Of a DNA stretch of 64,000 nucleotides, positions 20,820 through 31,717 are shown piece after piece. The stretch covers positions 22,549,483 through 22,613,482 of the forward strand of contig CP092884.1 of the NCBI GenBank assembly GCA_030710605.1, given 5' to 3'. This stretch comes from Cordylochernes scorpioides (taxonomy: Eukaryota > Arthropoda > Arachnida > Pseudoscorpiones > Chernetidae). Position 1 is the first letter of the stretch. Each line of letters begins with the position of its first letter. The translations under genes and the position numbers were made by a program. The notes beneath the pieces are model-generated. The model was not told the origin of the DNA. It did no database searches and saw only the letters and a program-made list of their open reading frames with translations.

Positions 20820-22445
20820 AGCCTCTAGAAATCCGCAAAATGGTTGTCTTGATTGTAAGTCTGCTTCGAGTTGATTTTTAACCTTTCAGATAGTGTATGT
20901 CAATAGTGTATGGGCTGAGTCTCAAGGACCACCGAAATAACCTACCTGACGGATTTTTAATATTTTTCAAATAGACCAGAGCTTGGTGATCAGAATAAAT
21001 GGTGAAATGTCTACCAAGCAGTTACACCCTGAAGTATTCGATAGACTCAATGATAGCTAAACACTCCAGCTCCGAGATGGAGTAGTTCTGTTCATACTTG
21101 CGTAGAGAGCGAGAGAAATATTGTACAGGATGTTCTTCTCCATTTTCATCCTTTTGCTTTAGAATTCCGGATATCCCTAATGTACTCGCGTCACAATATA
21201 AGAAGCAGGGTAAATCTTCTTTAAAGATATGTAAAACTGGTGATGCAGTTAGGCTGCTTTTCAAATCTTCAAATGCCTTCTGACATTCAAGAGTCCACTT
21301 AAAAGGAATATTTTTTTTAGAAGTATATTTAAAGGCGATCTAAGCTGTGCATAATGGGGAATGAATTTATGATATACATTTACGACACCTAAAAATGACT
21401 GTAAAGTTTTAACATTAGTCGGAGGTTGGATGGTTCCTATTACCTGAGTGTTAGTTAGGTGAGGTTTATAAGTACCCTGTGTGATTTCGTATCCTAGGAA
21501 TCTATTGGAGGTCTTACATAATTGACATTTGTTAAGGTTGAGGCGGATATTTTCTGCCTTGCATAGTTGGAAGAATAAACGAAGATGTTCTAAGTGTTCT
21601 TCAAAACTATCAGAAAAAAATTATAAAATCATCATAGTAGTGTTCTAAAAATTGGAAGTTATATTTTCTAAGTATTTGTCCAATAGCTCTCTCGAAGATC
21701 TGTGGTGAGCTTCGTAGCCCGAAAGGTAATCTTTTAAACATGTACACTCCTGCGTGGGTGGTGAAGGCTGAATAAGGTCGAGAATCCGGATGGATAGGAA
21801 CTGTCCTATAAGCGTTGCTCAAATCAAGGCTGGAAAAATACTTAGCTTTCGACAGTTTTTCTATCACTGATTCTATTAATGGTATAGGTTGGGGATCAAC
21901 TGGAATGTGTTCATTTAATTTTCGAAAATCCACACACATTCTAAATGTTCCATTTTTCTTTTTTACTAGAGTAATGGGTGAAGCATATTTACCTATGGCC
22001 GGTTCTATTATATTATTTTTTAACATCTCATTAATTTGTATATCTATTTCTTTCCTATATGTAAATGGATTCTATACGGTCGCAACCTGATTACTCTATC
22101 TGTATTTGGTTTAATTTGTACAGGTTGGATATGTAGGGTAGGAACTTTAAATGGGTCTATAGGAAATATTTCAGCAAATTCTTTCAATAACCTAATTAAC
22201 TTAAGGTCTAATAAGTTGTTTATCTTATGATACTTATCAATTAAATCACTGGTTAACTTATTTTCCACTGGAATGCTTGATTGAGTGGAAAGTGTCTGTT
22301 GTAAATGATTAACATAGAGTGGATTACTTCCTGAAGGTACACAGTGATTATCTAAGATTTGTGTATTAACAATATGAAGGTGTTGGTTTATATTATATTT
22401 CCTATCTGGATTTATCACATTGTATGCATCATTTACATAAGCCAA
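20820..22445 (-). pseudogene. Gypsy element 2 reverse transcriptase and RNase H, frameshifted
   Basis: The linker and start of reverse transcriptase are at 22044-22445, its fingers and palm at 21610-22026, and RNase H at 21022-21264, all minus strand in different frames. Motifs: GTFRMCVDFRKLNEH, FSSLDLSNAYRTVP, RLPFGLRSSPQIFER and the catalytic YYDD (21628-21639) where most Gypsy elements have YLDD or YVDD. The frame is lost in a T run just after YYDD (about 21614-21620). RNase H has FLYCDASTLGISGIL and ISELECLAIIES. Frames also change near 22035 and 21340. Confidence 0.85.
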
Positions 22446-22452
22446 ATCTGTT

Positions 22453-23094
22453 TCAAAATAAAAAAAGAGTAGCAGGAATATTTGTGCCTTGTTGACTCAC
22501 TACATTTCTATTGAAGTCAATTCTAGTTTTTAATTTTTTTAGAGTATATAATCCTATTAGTGCAATAATATATGGTAGATGAAATATATAAAATTTTAAG
22601 CTGACTTTTCTTTTAAAAAAACTGACTGGTAAAATAACATAAAATATAGGTTGGATTGGTCCACTCAATGTATCAATCCTAGAATGCTTATTAACTGAAT
22701 ATTTAGTTATATTTCGAAATATATCTGATGGCAAAATTTTATGCAAATAATCAAAAGATATTAGGTTAATGGTAGAGCCAGTATCCACAATAAATTTAAC
22801 ATTGAAGGTGAAAATAGATAAATTAAAGAATAGTCTTACATTATGCTGGTTCTTTCCTTGATGAGGGATCACATCCTTGTGATCTGGGTTGATGTCCGCT
22901 CGATGTGGCTGGTTCCCTGGGTTCCTTGGGCAGCGTGGTATCCGCGTAGTTGCGAAAGGCAAAACGTCCACCTCCAGGTCGGCGAATGGCTGCTTGCCCA
23001 TATTGTGGCCGGTAATGTCCTTGGCCAGGCGAGGGAGTGGATTCGGGTCGCCAACGGTAAAGGTCACGCTGTGGTGTCGGTTGTCCCCGAGCAC
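22453..23094 (-). pseudogene. Gypsy element 2 protease
   Basis: A frame overlapping the end of Gag in another phase, as in elements that use ribosomal frameshifting. The active site is FIVDTGSTINLISF at about 22755-22795. The ALIGLYTLKKLKTRIDF segment near the end fits the conserved flap-proximal ILG-type region of retroviral-like proteases. The residues up to about 22870 come from overlap with Gag. Confidence 0.75.
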
Positions 23095-23713
23095 TCGTTA
23101 CTGGCCACTTTTGGATGGTGTTCACATAGTTCAACCATTCTTCAGGCGTCTGTGGGTTCCTGGTGTATATCATTTTATTCAAATCATACGTTACACCTGC
23201 CGTAAGTGCTTCAACAATCTGTTTGATTGGAAGTGAGTTCTCTAATGCACCCACAACCTTAAAATGGTAATAATCGTTAATTTTTTTCTGGCTTTTCCAA
23301 TTGGCGAGTGGACAATTCTTCCAACGTTGTCTTCTTCTTTGATATATAGATTGTGGACAGTTTCTGTTTATATTTAAATAAGTCTCTTGTTCTAAGCCTA
23401 ATCGATAAAATATATTTTTAGCTTCTTCTTCTAAATTTAGAATAACTAAATTTTTTCTGTCTCGTTCATCGTTCGTTGCATCCTCAATGTTACGAAAGAA
23501 AATAGTTATATCTTGATTGAGGCCAGAGAATTTACTTATATAATTTTTATTTGAGATCGTCTGTTGTTGTATAATTTGTGTTAGTAAATTAATTTGTTCT
23601 TTCATTAATTTAAATTCCATATTATCGTTTCTGTCAGAAAAATGAGTGTCGGTATCTGACTTCCTTTTTGGCATTTTTGTGGCGAATGGGTGTAGGCTAA
23701 AGGCTAAATCCAA
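22841..23713 (-). CDS. Gypsy element 2 Gag-like protein
   Basis: An open frame of 290 codons at the start of Gypsy element 2. Its N-terminal half is helical and rich in Gln and Asn; the NDERDRKNLVILNLEEEAKN segment fits a capsid helix. The end is Arg, Pro and Gly rich, with no CCHC knuckle, suggesting basic-tail RNA binding. The start could be the ATG at 23713 or one a few codons downstream (MPKRKSD). The overlap with the protease frame suggests frameshifting. Confidence 0.7.
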   Translation of the reverse strand: MDLAFSLHPFATKMPKRKSDTDTHFSDRNDNMEFKLMKEQINLLTQIIQQQTISNKNYISKFSGLNQDITIFFRNIEDATNDERDRKNLVILNLEEEAKNIFYRLGLEQETYLNINRNCPQSIYQRRRQRWKNCPLANWKSQKKINDYYHFKVVGALENSLPIKQIVEALTAGVTYDLNKMIYTRNPQTPEEWLNYVNTIQKWPVTSARGQPTPQRDLYRWRPESTPSPGQGHYRPQYGQAAIRRPGGGRFAFRNYADTTLPKEPREPATSSGHQPRSQGCDPSSRKEPA

Positions 23714-23747
23714 TAAAGTTTTAAAAAAAGAAAAAACGTACCGGTTA

Positions 23748-23847
23748 NNNNNNNNNNNNNNNNNNNNNNNNNNNNNNNNNNNNNNNNNNNNNNNNNNNNN
23801 NNNNNNNNNNNNNNNNNNNNNNNNNNNNNNNNNNNNNNNNNNNNNNN
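23748..23847. other. Assembly gap (100 N)
   Basis: Exactly 100 undetermined bases in the leader between the Gypsy 2 Gag and its upstream LTR. True length is unknown. Confidence 0.99.
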
Positions 23848-23857
23848 TTATATCCTG

Positions 23858-24169
23858 TGTCGGCTAAATACAGTCGTATTAAGGTGAGTCTTTGAAAAAA
23901 TAATTATAAATTTAAAACTCTAAATTTGTATATAAGAAATAATGACGCGACAAAAAGAAACGCAGCCATTTTCTCTTTGTTTATTTTCCAACTCCTTTGT
24001 TCTCCTCTTCTCCCTCTTGCCCCTCGGGTCGTTGGTCAAAAAATTATATACAAGCATTGGCTATTTACTCTTTGATTATAGATATTAAAATATATGGATA
24101 TTAAAATATATGGATATTAAAATAATAAATGTGTTGACTATTTACAAGTAGTGTGGGAATTATATTGCA
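23858..24169 (-). repeat. Candidate 5' LTR of Gypsy element 2
   Basis: Direct repeat of 12660-12940. On the minus strand it starts TGCAATATAATTCC and ends AGCCGACA. Its outer flank is TATATATA. Confidence 0.6.
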
Positions 24170-24638
24170 TATATATATAAATGAATGTATGTGTGTCTGT
24201 CTGTCCTTTATGCCTGACCAAACCACTCATTGGAACGCCATGAAACTTTGGGAAGTTATTTAGTATAGTACTGGGAAGGTTTCTAGCAAATAAAATTTTT
24301 GAAATATTTTTTCGCCTAAAAATAATCAAGATAAATATTCTAATTTATCTGTTATAATTCAACAATCTGCTCTAAATATTATCATGATGATACGATAATT
24401 TTGTAATGTAGGAAATTAGGAAAGACAAAATTCAGGATGACAAGAATAATGATACAATTCCAAGGCAAGATACTATTCCTTTAACTTCCAATTACCGAGG
24501 GAACCAATTAATATTGATTTTATTCAACTTATCGAGTATTTTTAAAGGGACCGGGAAAAAATGTTCACTTTATCGAGAGATTCGTTAGACAAACCTTTAC
24601 TCGGGTAAAACCGGGGTGAAGCCGGGTACATCCGCTAG
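24170..24638 (+). mobile_element. Helitron, non-autonomous
   Basis: It begins in a TATATATAAATG run and ends with a hairpin (CCGGGGTGAAGCCGGG), TACATCCGCTAG, then T. It shares its 3' 200 bases with 10680-10957. The 5' end is lost to the Gypsy 2 LTR. Confidence 0.7.
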
Positions 24639-24664
24639 TATATATATATCTCTCTATATATTAA

Positions 24665-26160
24665 AAAAAACAATGGTTGCCTGTAAAGTCGGTTTTACGG
24701 GCGAAGATTTTACGTGACAACGGTAGAATATTTATTGATATGAATATAATTAAATTGCACAATAGGAACAAGGAATTGAATGAAATAAGAATTGCACAAA
24801 TTTTAACTATAGAAATATATTTTGTTTACTAAAACATTGTACATGTAAACTTAAACTTAACTAATTCCTATTTGAGTGATTTTGTTGAGGATAGGACGAT
24901 GATAAGTGAAATATGAAATGAAAGGAAGTGTTTCTGCTGTAATGTGTCTTGCGAAAGTCAAGTCGATAGTTGTTCCTTTTAACGTAGTTGACTTAGAAAC
25001 GTTTGATACGCAATCAAGATTATACGTATTTTTCATGAAATTAAGAAACGAGTTGTCAGGCTTTACGTTTTTGTTAAAATCACCACACAGAAGAATCGGT
25101 ATACTAGAATCAACTTGCACGAACGGTGGCACGTACTGGCTGTTGTGAATGTACGGACCGAGTCCTTGCCATAGTAACATTCCAATATCCTGCATACTAG
25201 CTCCTGGATGAATATATACAGCACCGAGTATAAACTTGAAGCTAGTATTAGCGGCGAAGCAAGTAACTTCAGTCATGCACATGTCACCCTTGGTTTTAAT
25301 GACACGAGTTACGTCTGTAATCGCAACTTGGAACACTTCCGCCGTAGATGTCGATGATAATTTACGATAGATCGCCACTCCACCAGCCGCGTTGGTATTT
25401 GAAAATCAAAACACTTATTCAGATCGAAGGTTCAAATTTTTGCTAAATAAATTTGAAATTAAATAAAATTTGTAATTGTAAATGATGAAGTTGAAAATTA
25501 AAACATTTACTTAAATTAGATGTTAAAATTCTTGCTCAACACAGTTTAAATAAAGTTTTCTTATATCTGCCACTTTTTCTTAATATTTGTAATTTTAAAG
25601 AATCAATTCGAAAATCAAAACATTTATTCAGATCGAAGGTTCAAATTTTTGCTAAATAAATTTGAAACTATTTGAAATTTGTAAAATAATAATTAATTAA
25701 TTAATTAATTTTAAACTAATAATTTACTTAACACTATCAACATTTATCAATAGTATGACATAACCTATAAACTCAGTTTCTCAACTTTTGTGTCAATCTA
25801 ACAATTAATCAATCAATCATAGTTTACGATAATGAAATATCAGTGTACAATTATTTACCTTTATTGTTGTAGTTGTTGTAAATGACGAATCTAAGCACTC
25901 CACATTTTCACTACAGACACAGCTGACGATACTTTAACCACACGTGTGAACTTGTATTATGACGCTTTCTTGTTTTTCCAACGCCAAGAACGTTCGAGAA
26001 AGACAAAGACAGAGACAAGCATGCGCCGATTCAATGCGCCTAATTCTCTAGCGCTGCGCGCGCAGCACTCTCGTTCGGTGACTCATCGTAACGTTACCGG
26101 GCGTTACACTTTTTCATAAGTGACTCCCAGCCGCAACCTAATTTAAGACGTTGTCACGTC
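24665..26160 (-). mobile_element. Helentron-like element with endonuclease remnant
   Basis: The inserted segment has related ends in inverse orientation (TTTTACGTGACAACG near 24706 and CGTTGTCACGTCAAAA near 26150). It has a GC-richer 3' region and an apurinic-type endonuclease domain on the minus strand. An endonuclease domain and asymmetric inverted ends are features of Helentrons. Rep and helicase are absent, so it is deleted. The limits are approximate. Confidence 0.6.
24857..25378 (-). pseudogene. Endonuclease/exonuclease/phosphatase domain remnant
   Basis: An open frame of 173 codons that resembles the C-terminal half of an APE-like endonuclease. GGVAIYRK precedes it (codons upstream of the GTG), followed by FILGAVYIHPG, then the metal-binding LLCGDFNKNV and the TTIDLTFARHI and YFTYHRPIL motifs (SDH-like end). 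In Helentrons this domain is fused to Rep-helicase; in LINEs to reverse transcriptase. The flanking ends favour a Helentron. The N-terminal half is missing. Confidence 0.7.
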
Positions 26161-26929
26161 AAAATGAATGTTTGTATGTTTGTCTGTTTGTATGTTTGTT
26201 GGTTTGTATGTCCGGTATACAAATTCGCAGTAGTTCACTATTTCAAACCAAAATTTCCATACATAGGTAAAAAAATACGGGGAAGACGATAGGCTATTTA
26301 AAAATATATATAAATCAATTATTAAAACTATATATTTTTAGTCAGAAAATGATGATGACGATATTGCTGTATCATGTTTGATTATCAGATACAAAATTAT
26401 ATCGGGAAAAATTCCAAAAAGAAAGAGACCACGGGTGAAACCAGTTCATTATTTTGTACGCAGGAACAAAATTCTAACAGAAAAACATTCATTCGAGCAG
26501 AAAACAAAAGCCAAATCATCTTTCTATAAAAAATATCGCTTCTCAGACACAAAGTTTGGAGCGGGACGTTTCACAAGAGTGACATCCACGGCGCCAATTT
26601 ATAATTGTAACGAATAGTATTTGAATAAAAACATTTAACCGGGTAAAACCCGGGCGTTGCCCGGGTCATTCGGCTAGTATATATATAAATGAATGTTTGT
26701 GTGTTTGTATGTCCGGTATACAAATTCGCAGTAGCTCACTAATTCAAACCAAAATTTCCATACATAGGTAAAAAATAACGGGGAAGACGATAGGCTATTT
26801 AAAATATATATATAAATGAATTATTAAAACTATATATTCAAATTATTTTACTTAGCTCACGAACAGCGCCCTCTATCAAGTACTAAAAGGTTATAAATAC
26901 ATTTAAAATCTAAATCTTCTCAATATTTT

Positions 26930-27250
26930 ATTAATAATAGTTCGCTTAATAACACATATAATATAAATATTTATATAATAACTGCTCTAAATTAAAATAT
27001 TTGGTAGGTTTTATTTATTTATATATTTTCATTTTTAGATATAACTGATCTAATTCGCCGTTTGAAATAACTAATAATAGTTCGCTTAATAACACATATA
27101 ATATAAATATTTATATAATAACTGCTCTAATTTGAAATATTTGGTAGGTTTTATTTATTTGTATATTTTCATTTTTAGATATAACTGATCTAATTCGCCG
27201 TTTAAAATAACTGCTCTAATACGAAATATTTGGTATGTTTTATTTGTGTT
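26930..27250 (+). repeat. Tandem duplication, about 140-bp period
   Basis: TAATAGTTCGCTTAATAACA occurs about 140 bases apart, near 26935 and 27075, followed by near-identical sequence. A third partial copy starts near 27205. Confidence 0.7.
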
Positions 27251-27368
27251 CACTCTATTTCTATTTTATTTGAAGTATTATAATTTCCATGTTTCAAAAA
27301 CCTTTTTCAAATAGGTCGTTAGAAATATGTAAGGCCTGAAATAGCTTTGCATGCGAATATTTATGATG

Positions 27369-27441
27369 CCAAGCGTAGCTTAATGGTTAGGTGTGCGGCT
27401 TCGTATTTCCACAACCTTGGTTCGAAACTTAGCCTGGGTGG
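27369..27441 (+). repeat. tRNA-like sequence inside Helitron
   Basis: An A-box-like TAGCTTAATGGTTAGG and a B-box-like GGTTCGAAAC are spaced as in a tRNA. Acceptor pairing is imperfect and a T run follows. Probably a pseudo-tRNA or SINE head. Confidence 0.4.
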
Positions 27442-28042
27442 TTTTTTTTTTATATTATTGAAGCAAATTTTTTTTTACAGTACCACAATTTCCATACATA
27501 GGTAAAAAAAAAAACGAGGTAAACGATAGGCTATTTTAAATTATATATATATTAAAGATTAAAACTATATATTCAAATTATTCTGTTTAGCTCACGAACA
27601 GCGCCCTCTATCAAGGTTATAAATACGTTTAAAATCGAAATCTTCTCAAAATTTTGTTAATAATAGTTCGCTTAATAATTAGAATACTTGATCTAAATCT
27701 AAATATCTATAGACGCTCGCTCGATTTGAAGATTTATATCGAAACTAATCTGACTGAAATTTTAACAGTATATAGAGTAGAATCTGGAAAAACTTATAGG
27801 GAAATTTTCAGGTCTCTATCCCGAATATTCGTCGAGTTTGCCCTTTTGCTCGCGAGCAGCGCCTCTAGCAGTGAAGATGGGAGGTAATATCAACTGACCT
27901 AATGTACATGTAAAGTTTGGAGCGTGAGGTTTCACAAGAGTAACATTCACGGCGCCAATTTATAATTGTAACGAATAGTGTTTGAATAAAACATTTAATC
28001 GGGTAAACCCGGGCGTTGCCCGGGTCATTCGTCTAGTATATA

Positions 28043-29067
28043 TGTCATAATTTGTACATAACTGGATGTAATCCCACCACAATATGTAAGCAATGTATGA
28101 TCTAAAGATTTTAATAAAGACGAGGCTTAGCGAAATCTGGGAGAAAGGTCATCAGAGAGGAAACGGTCATTAGTAGGTTTTATTATCCAGGAACTCATAA
28201 AAACCGAGTTTAAGAACCTCCCCCTTCCGGGATCATGTTAAAACAAGACAAGGACAAAGGGGGTCGATGGAAGGCTGGTTAAACCGTTTGGTTTTCGACC
28301 ACTAGGACCGGGGTTCGATTCCCGCATTGGACACTTTTTTCTGTTTAAAAAAGCCCCCGATTCTTGCAAAAGTCCAACCCCACCAGCGAGTGCAAGTAAC
28401 CAAACGGGGCTCTGGCATTTGTAAGTGCAAAGTCGAACTGCTTTTCACATGTGTAAACATGTGGTGCGCTTACAGTAAAAAGCAGTCGCTAACTACCCAC
28501 CATGATTATCATGGCCTGTACCACGTGTACTAGGGATAAGCAAAAAAAAAAAGACAAGGACAAAGGATTAACAAAGATCCAATCAGAGTCCAGGAGGACT
28601 AGCTAAGAGCCAATGAGAGACGACCACGAGTCGACATTCATCAAATGAGAATATTGAATAGTTTACATGTTAAATCTCGGACTCAGTTTAGTTAGTTAGG
28701 AGCTCGGCACCATCGCAACAAGTTGGGACCTGGACAGTATCGAGTTAACAGCAGGACCTGTCAGAGCCAGGACCTCGCCACCATCTTCCTCATCACGTAG
28801 ATAAGTCCAATATTCACTATGTGATAGCCTAGCCTTAGTCAAGAACCCCATAGTCACCCCTTTCTCCCTTGATCGCTGGCCTATTTCAATCCAATCCTGT
28901 GTCCTCGTTATTTTCCCGTGTGAATACCTTACTATCTCAGGAAACACGACTGCGCCCACAACAATCAATCAATCAATCAATCAAACCACTCAATCAACCA
29001 TCACCAAAAAGTCCCGCATATTACAGTGAGTCGACAGGAGTCGACAGTGAGTCAACAGGATTCGACA
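28043..29067 (+). repeat. 5' LTR of Gypsy element 3, with SINE inserted
   Basis: It is close to 34026-34768 outside the SINE at 28261-28550. The end has repeats of GTGAGTCGACAGGATTCGAC whose number differs between LTRs, so the exact limit is uncertain (29067 to about 29098). Confidence 0.8.
28261..28550 (+). mobile_element. tRNA-derived SINE, full length
   Basis: About 290 bp, ending in an A run and flanked by a perfect 16-bp duplication AAGACAAGGACAAAGG (28245-28260 and 28551-28566). It contains a B box GGTTCGATTCCC. A long duplication and A tail indicate LINE-driven retroposition. This is the reference copy for the family in this window. Confidence 0.88.
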
Positions 29068-29106
29068 GTGAGTCGACAGGATTCGACAGTGAGTCGACAG
29101 GATAAA

Positions 29107-29556
29107 ATGGAAAACGAACGAGACCAACAGAACGGCAGCGGGATAGGGGAGAGAAGGAAGATCGAACGACACACCCTGGCGGCAGTTTTACTCCAGTTGA
29201 CGGCTGCCCTGCAGGAAGTGAGGTTGACCCGACGCGAGGGGACGTACCGGACCCCCGCCGGCGGGACATACGCCGCCCACAAACTCCCCCGAGCGACCGA
29301 CCGGGAGATGGACGGCGCCATCGCCGCCATGGGACCGGGCGACCTGACGCGCCACCCCGAGGAGCCACCAACCACCAAGCCGGACCCATACACCAGTGCC
29401 CAGAAAAAAACAAGTATGTGGACTGGCCCATCCCAACAAACTCAACACGCGAGCGCGCGGGCAGTGCAAACAGCCCCAACTCAGCAGCACGCCCGGCGTC
29501 CCACAGCTACACAACACGCCGAAGACGTACAAGCCGCCCAGGCCTTTCGACAATAA
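29107..29556 (+). CDS. Gypsy element 3 Gag-like frame
   Basis: A frame of 150 codons from the ATG at 29107, rich in Gln, Thr, Ala and Arg. It contains IERHTLAAVLLQLTAALQEV, which could be a coiled segment. There is no zinc knuckle. Position after the LTR and before the protease suggests Gag, but sequence similarity is weak. Confidence 0.5.
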   Translation: MENERDQQNGSGIGERRKIERHTLAAVLLQLTAALQEVRLTRREGTYRTPAGGTYAAHKLPRATDREMDGAIAAMGPGDLTRHPEEPPTTKPDPYTSAQKKTSMWTGPSQQTQHASARAVQTAPTQQHARRPTATQHAEDVQAAQAFRQ

Positions 29557-29629
29557 GGTAAGAAGGCCTCAACCCTTTGTCGTCAACCAGTTGACGATGA
29601 AACTGTCCCTAACCCCTTAACTGTCACCC

Positions 29630-30079
29630 CCCTTTTTAATTGATACAGGCGCAAGCTTGAATATAGTGCCCTATAACCTATATAAAATTTTAAAAACTAA
29701 CCTCCCTAATTTAAAATTAAAGAAACAGTCCATAGACCTACAGGCCATAAACGGTCTTATAACAACAATAGGTAAAATAATCCTCCCCCTAACTAAAAAA
29801 GAGAATTACCATGTGGTGGAAGCACCTCTACCATTTGGAATTCTCAGCATAAATACCCTCCGTAATTTTAAAATAGCAATAGACTTTAACAACGGCACTA
29901 TATTACAGCTTGGCGCTCCATTGTCTACCCCTACCTATAATTTCAACCATGTACCCAATGAATGCACGTATTGGGAGTGCCAAGCGATGTCACAAAGGAC
30001 TCACCATACACACAAACCTTCCACACATGGCACCCAATGCGCGCATCCATTGGTCCAAACCCAACTGCCAACATGCTAA
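29630..30079 (+). pseudogene. Gypsy element 3 protease
   Basis: The active site LIDTGASLNIVP lies at about 29636-29671 (DTGA codons 29642-29653). A later hydrophobic segment (FGILSINTLRNFKIAIDF) matches the ILGxDxL-like region of Gypsy proteases. After about 29990 the frame enters a His/Thr-rich repetitive sequence instead of reverse transcriptase. Confidence 0.75.
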
Positions 30080-30136
30080 TCTAGTCACGCGCACGCACAA
30101 CACAATTTTTTCACTAAGGCCAATTGCCTTTTTTAT

Positions 30137-31456
30137 ATGCCCTCAATGCACAAGGCCACAACGGCCTCAAATCACAATGACAAGGCACAAAATGTGTCCC
30201 CCCAACAGGACAACTTTCATACTAAAAACACACGTGATCACACGTCACCACACAACCGTCACGCACGTGTACCTCGCAACAAACACGACACTCACAACAA
30301 CCACATCCAGACAATATCCATCCAACAGGACAGCTCACACACAGAGCACACACGTGGCCACACGTCGTCACACGGCAGTCACACGCACAAACAGTGCAAC
30401 AAGCGCGACACTCGCACCAACAGGCGACAACGACACCACGCAAACACATGGACAACCACTGCCAAAACAAACACCCCATCTACACGAAACATAGAAACAA
30501 TCCACGCCACCCAACAACCGCACAATCGCAAAACATTGCGATCTTTCTTAAGCGCTGTGAACGCTTATAAAAAGTTCATTCCGGACTACGTCCGCTTGCG
30601 GACGCCACTTGTCAACCTTCTAAAAGGGGATGTCATGTGGGTCTGGGATGACGAATGCCAGAAAGCGTTCACTAGCCTGAAAGAAAGCCTTACAACACAC
30701 CCCACGTTACACCTTTACCAGGAAGGTCTGCCATGCCAGGTGTACTGTAACGCCTCAACACTCGGCATCGCAGGCGTCCTCAAACAGGTCTACCCTGATG
30801 GGAAGACCTACACAGTCCAAAATTTCAGCCGCTCTCTGCGTTTACACGAACGAAATTATTCCATATCTGAACTACAATGCCTAGCAATTGTTGAGAGTAT
30901 GGATAATTTCCGCGTCTGTTAGATGGACAGAAAATTTACTATATTTTCTGACCATCCCGCATTGCAGTGGCTGAAAAAGATCAGAAACCCGTCAGGCAGA
31001 TTATTTCGATGGAGATTAAGGCTATCGAGATACGAATATGAGGTCCGTTGCATAAATGGAGTACAACAATATGAAACGGACGTCATAACTCGTAACCCGT
31101 TCTGTAGCTTCTTAGACGCCTCCCTCATTAAGAGCCATCAGCCTTCCCCATCGGGAAATTCTAGCTTGACCATTGATCACAACGGACTGCATACCGTTTC
31201 CCGAAAAGGTGTAACTAAAATTATAGTTCCAAAACCACTCACAAACAAACTACTTAAATCAGTCCACACACAGCACAACCATCCAAACATCTCAAAGATG
31301 ACGAGGCTCATCTCCGCTCAATATTATTGGCAGAACATGACACAAGACATTGCACAACAGGTAAAAACCTGTCCCACCTGCCAATTAACAAAAAGTATCG
31401 ATGAATCCAACCAACCTCTCCAAAGAGACACCGATACAGCCCACAAAACAAACTAA
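30137..31456 (+). pseudogene. Gypsy element 3: low-complexity stretch, RNase H and integrase zinc finger
   Basis: One frame with a single TAG at 30920-30922. Codons to about 30480 are His, Thr, Asn and Gln rich with repeats such as HTRGHTSSHGSHTH. Then the reverse transcriptase connection (SFLSAVNAYKKFIPDYVR) and RNase H follow. RNase H has VYCNASTLGIAGVL, with Asn (codon 30749-30751) where the first catalytic Asp is expected, then ISELQCLAIVES. After the stop come SDHPALQWLKK and the integrase HHCC domain (HNHPNISKMT ... CPTCQLTK). The integrase core is missing. Similar in sequence to Gypsy element 2. Confidence 0.8.
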
Positions 31457-31717
31457 ATCCGTACACAAAACATAACACACACACAATACAAACAATACCG
31501 AAAATACACAATCTACGACAGAGGAACGATTATACGTTTCCAATTAAAACACCTACACCCGACATTTCTTCAACAGAACCATTGACAACCAAACTAGCGA
31601 ACAAAGAACGCGACATAACCCATCCGCCAATACGTCCAATTTCAAGTTCAACACAACCTGTAGAATTACAACCCGATAATCAAAAAAACCCAATTCACGG
31701 CGAAAACATGGGAGAAG

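Larger units (their letters stand above)
12660..24169 (-). mobile_element. Ty3/Gypsy element 2, minus strand, interrupted by a BEL element
   Basis: Gag, protease, reverse transcriptase, RNase H and integrase lie on the minus strand between 23713 and 19227. A pair of similar segments (12660-12940 and 23858-24169) flank this region in the same orientation and abut TATATA on their outer sides, so I read them as LTRs. Both begin TGCAATATAATTCC on the minus strand. The outer end is GACA in both, with 14 extra bases in the upstream copy. No clear polypurine tract is seen before the 3' LTR, so the pairing is less certain than the coding part. A 100-N gap lies in the leader. Confidence 0.7.
24650..26677 (+). 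mobile_element. Helitron split by a Helentron-like element
   Basis: A Helitron start (TCTCTCTATATATTAAAA) at 24650 and its continuation AAAATGAATGTTTG at 26161 are separated by another element. The 3' end is a hairpin (CCCGGGCGTTGCCCGGG), TCATTCGGCTAG at 26677, then T. Confidence 0.65.
26678..28036 (+). mobile_element. Helitron, non-autonomous
   Basis: It follows directly on the previous Helitron and repeats its beginning (TATATATAAATGAATGTTTG, then GTCCGGTATACAAATTCGCA). It ends with a hairpin (CCCGGGCGTTGCCCGGG), TCATTCGTCTAG at 28036, then T. It contains a 140-bp tandem duplication (26930-27250) and a tRNA-like sequence. No protein is recognised. Confidence 0.65.

Noticed and set aside
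12660-24169. LTR pair belonging to a plus-strand element
   Set aside because: The only coding sequence of matching length between them (Gypsy 2) is on the minus strand. The plus-strand BEL has its own LTRs and target duplication.
26378-26617. 79-codon frame in the Helitron as a gene
   Set aside because: The matching region at 10021-10300 has stops in the same phase, so it is shared non-coding Helitron sequence or a decayed capture.
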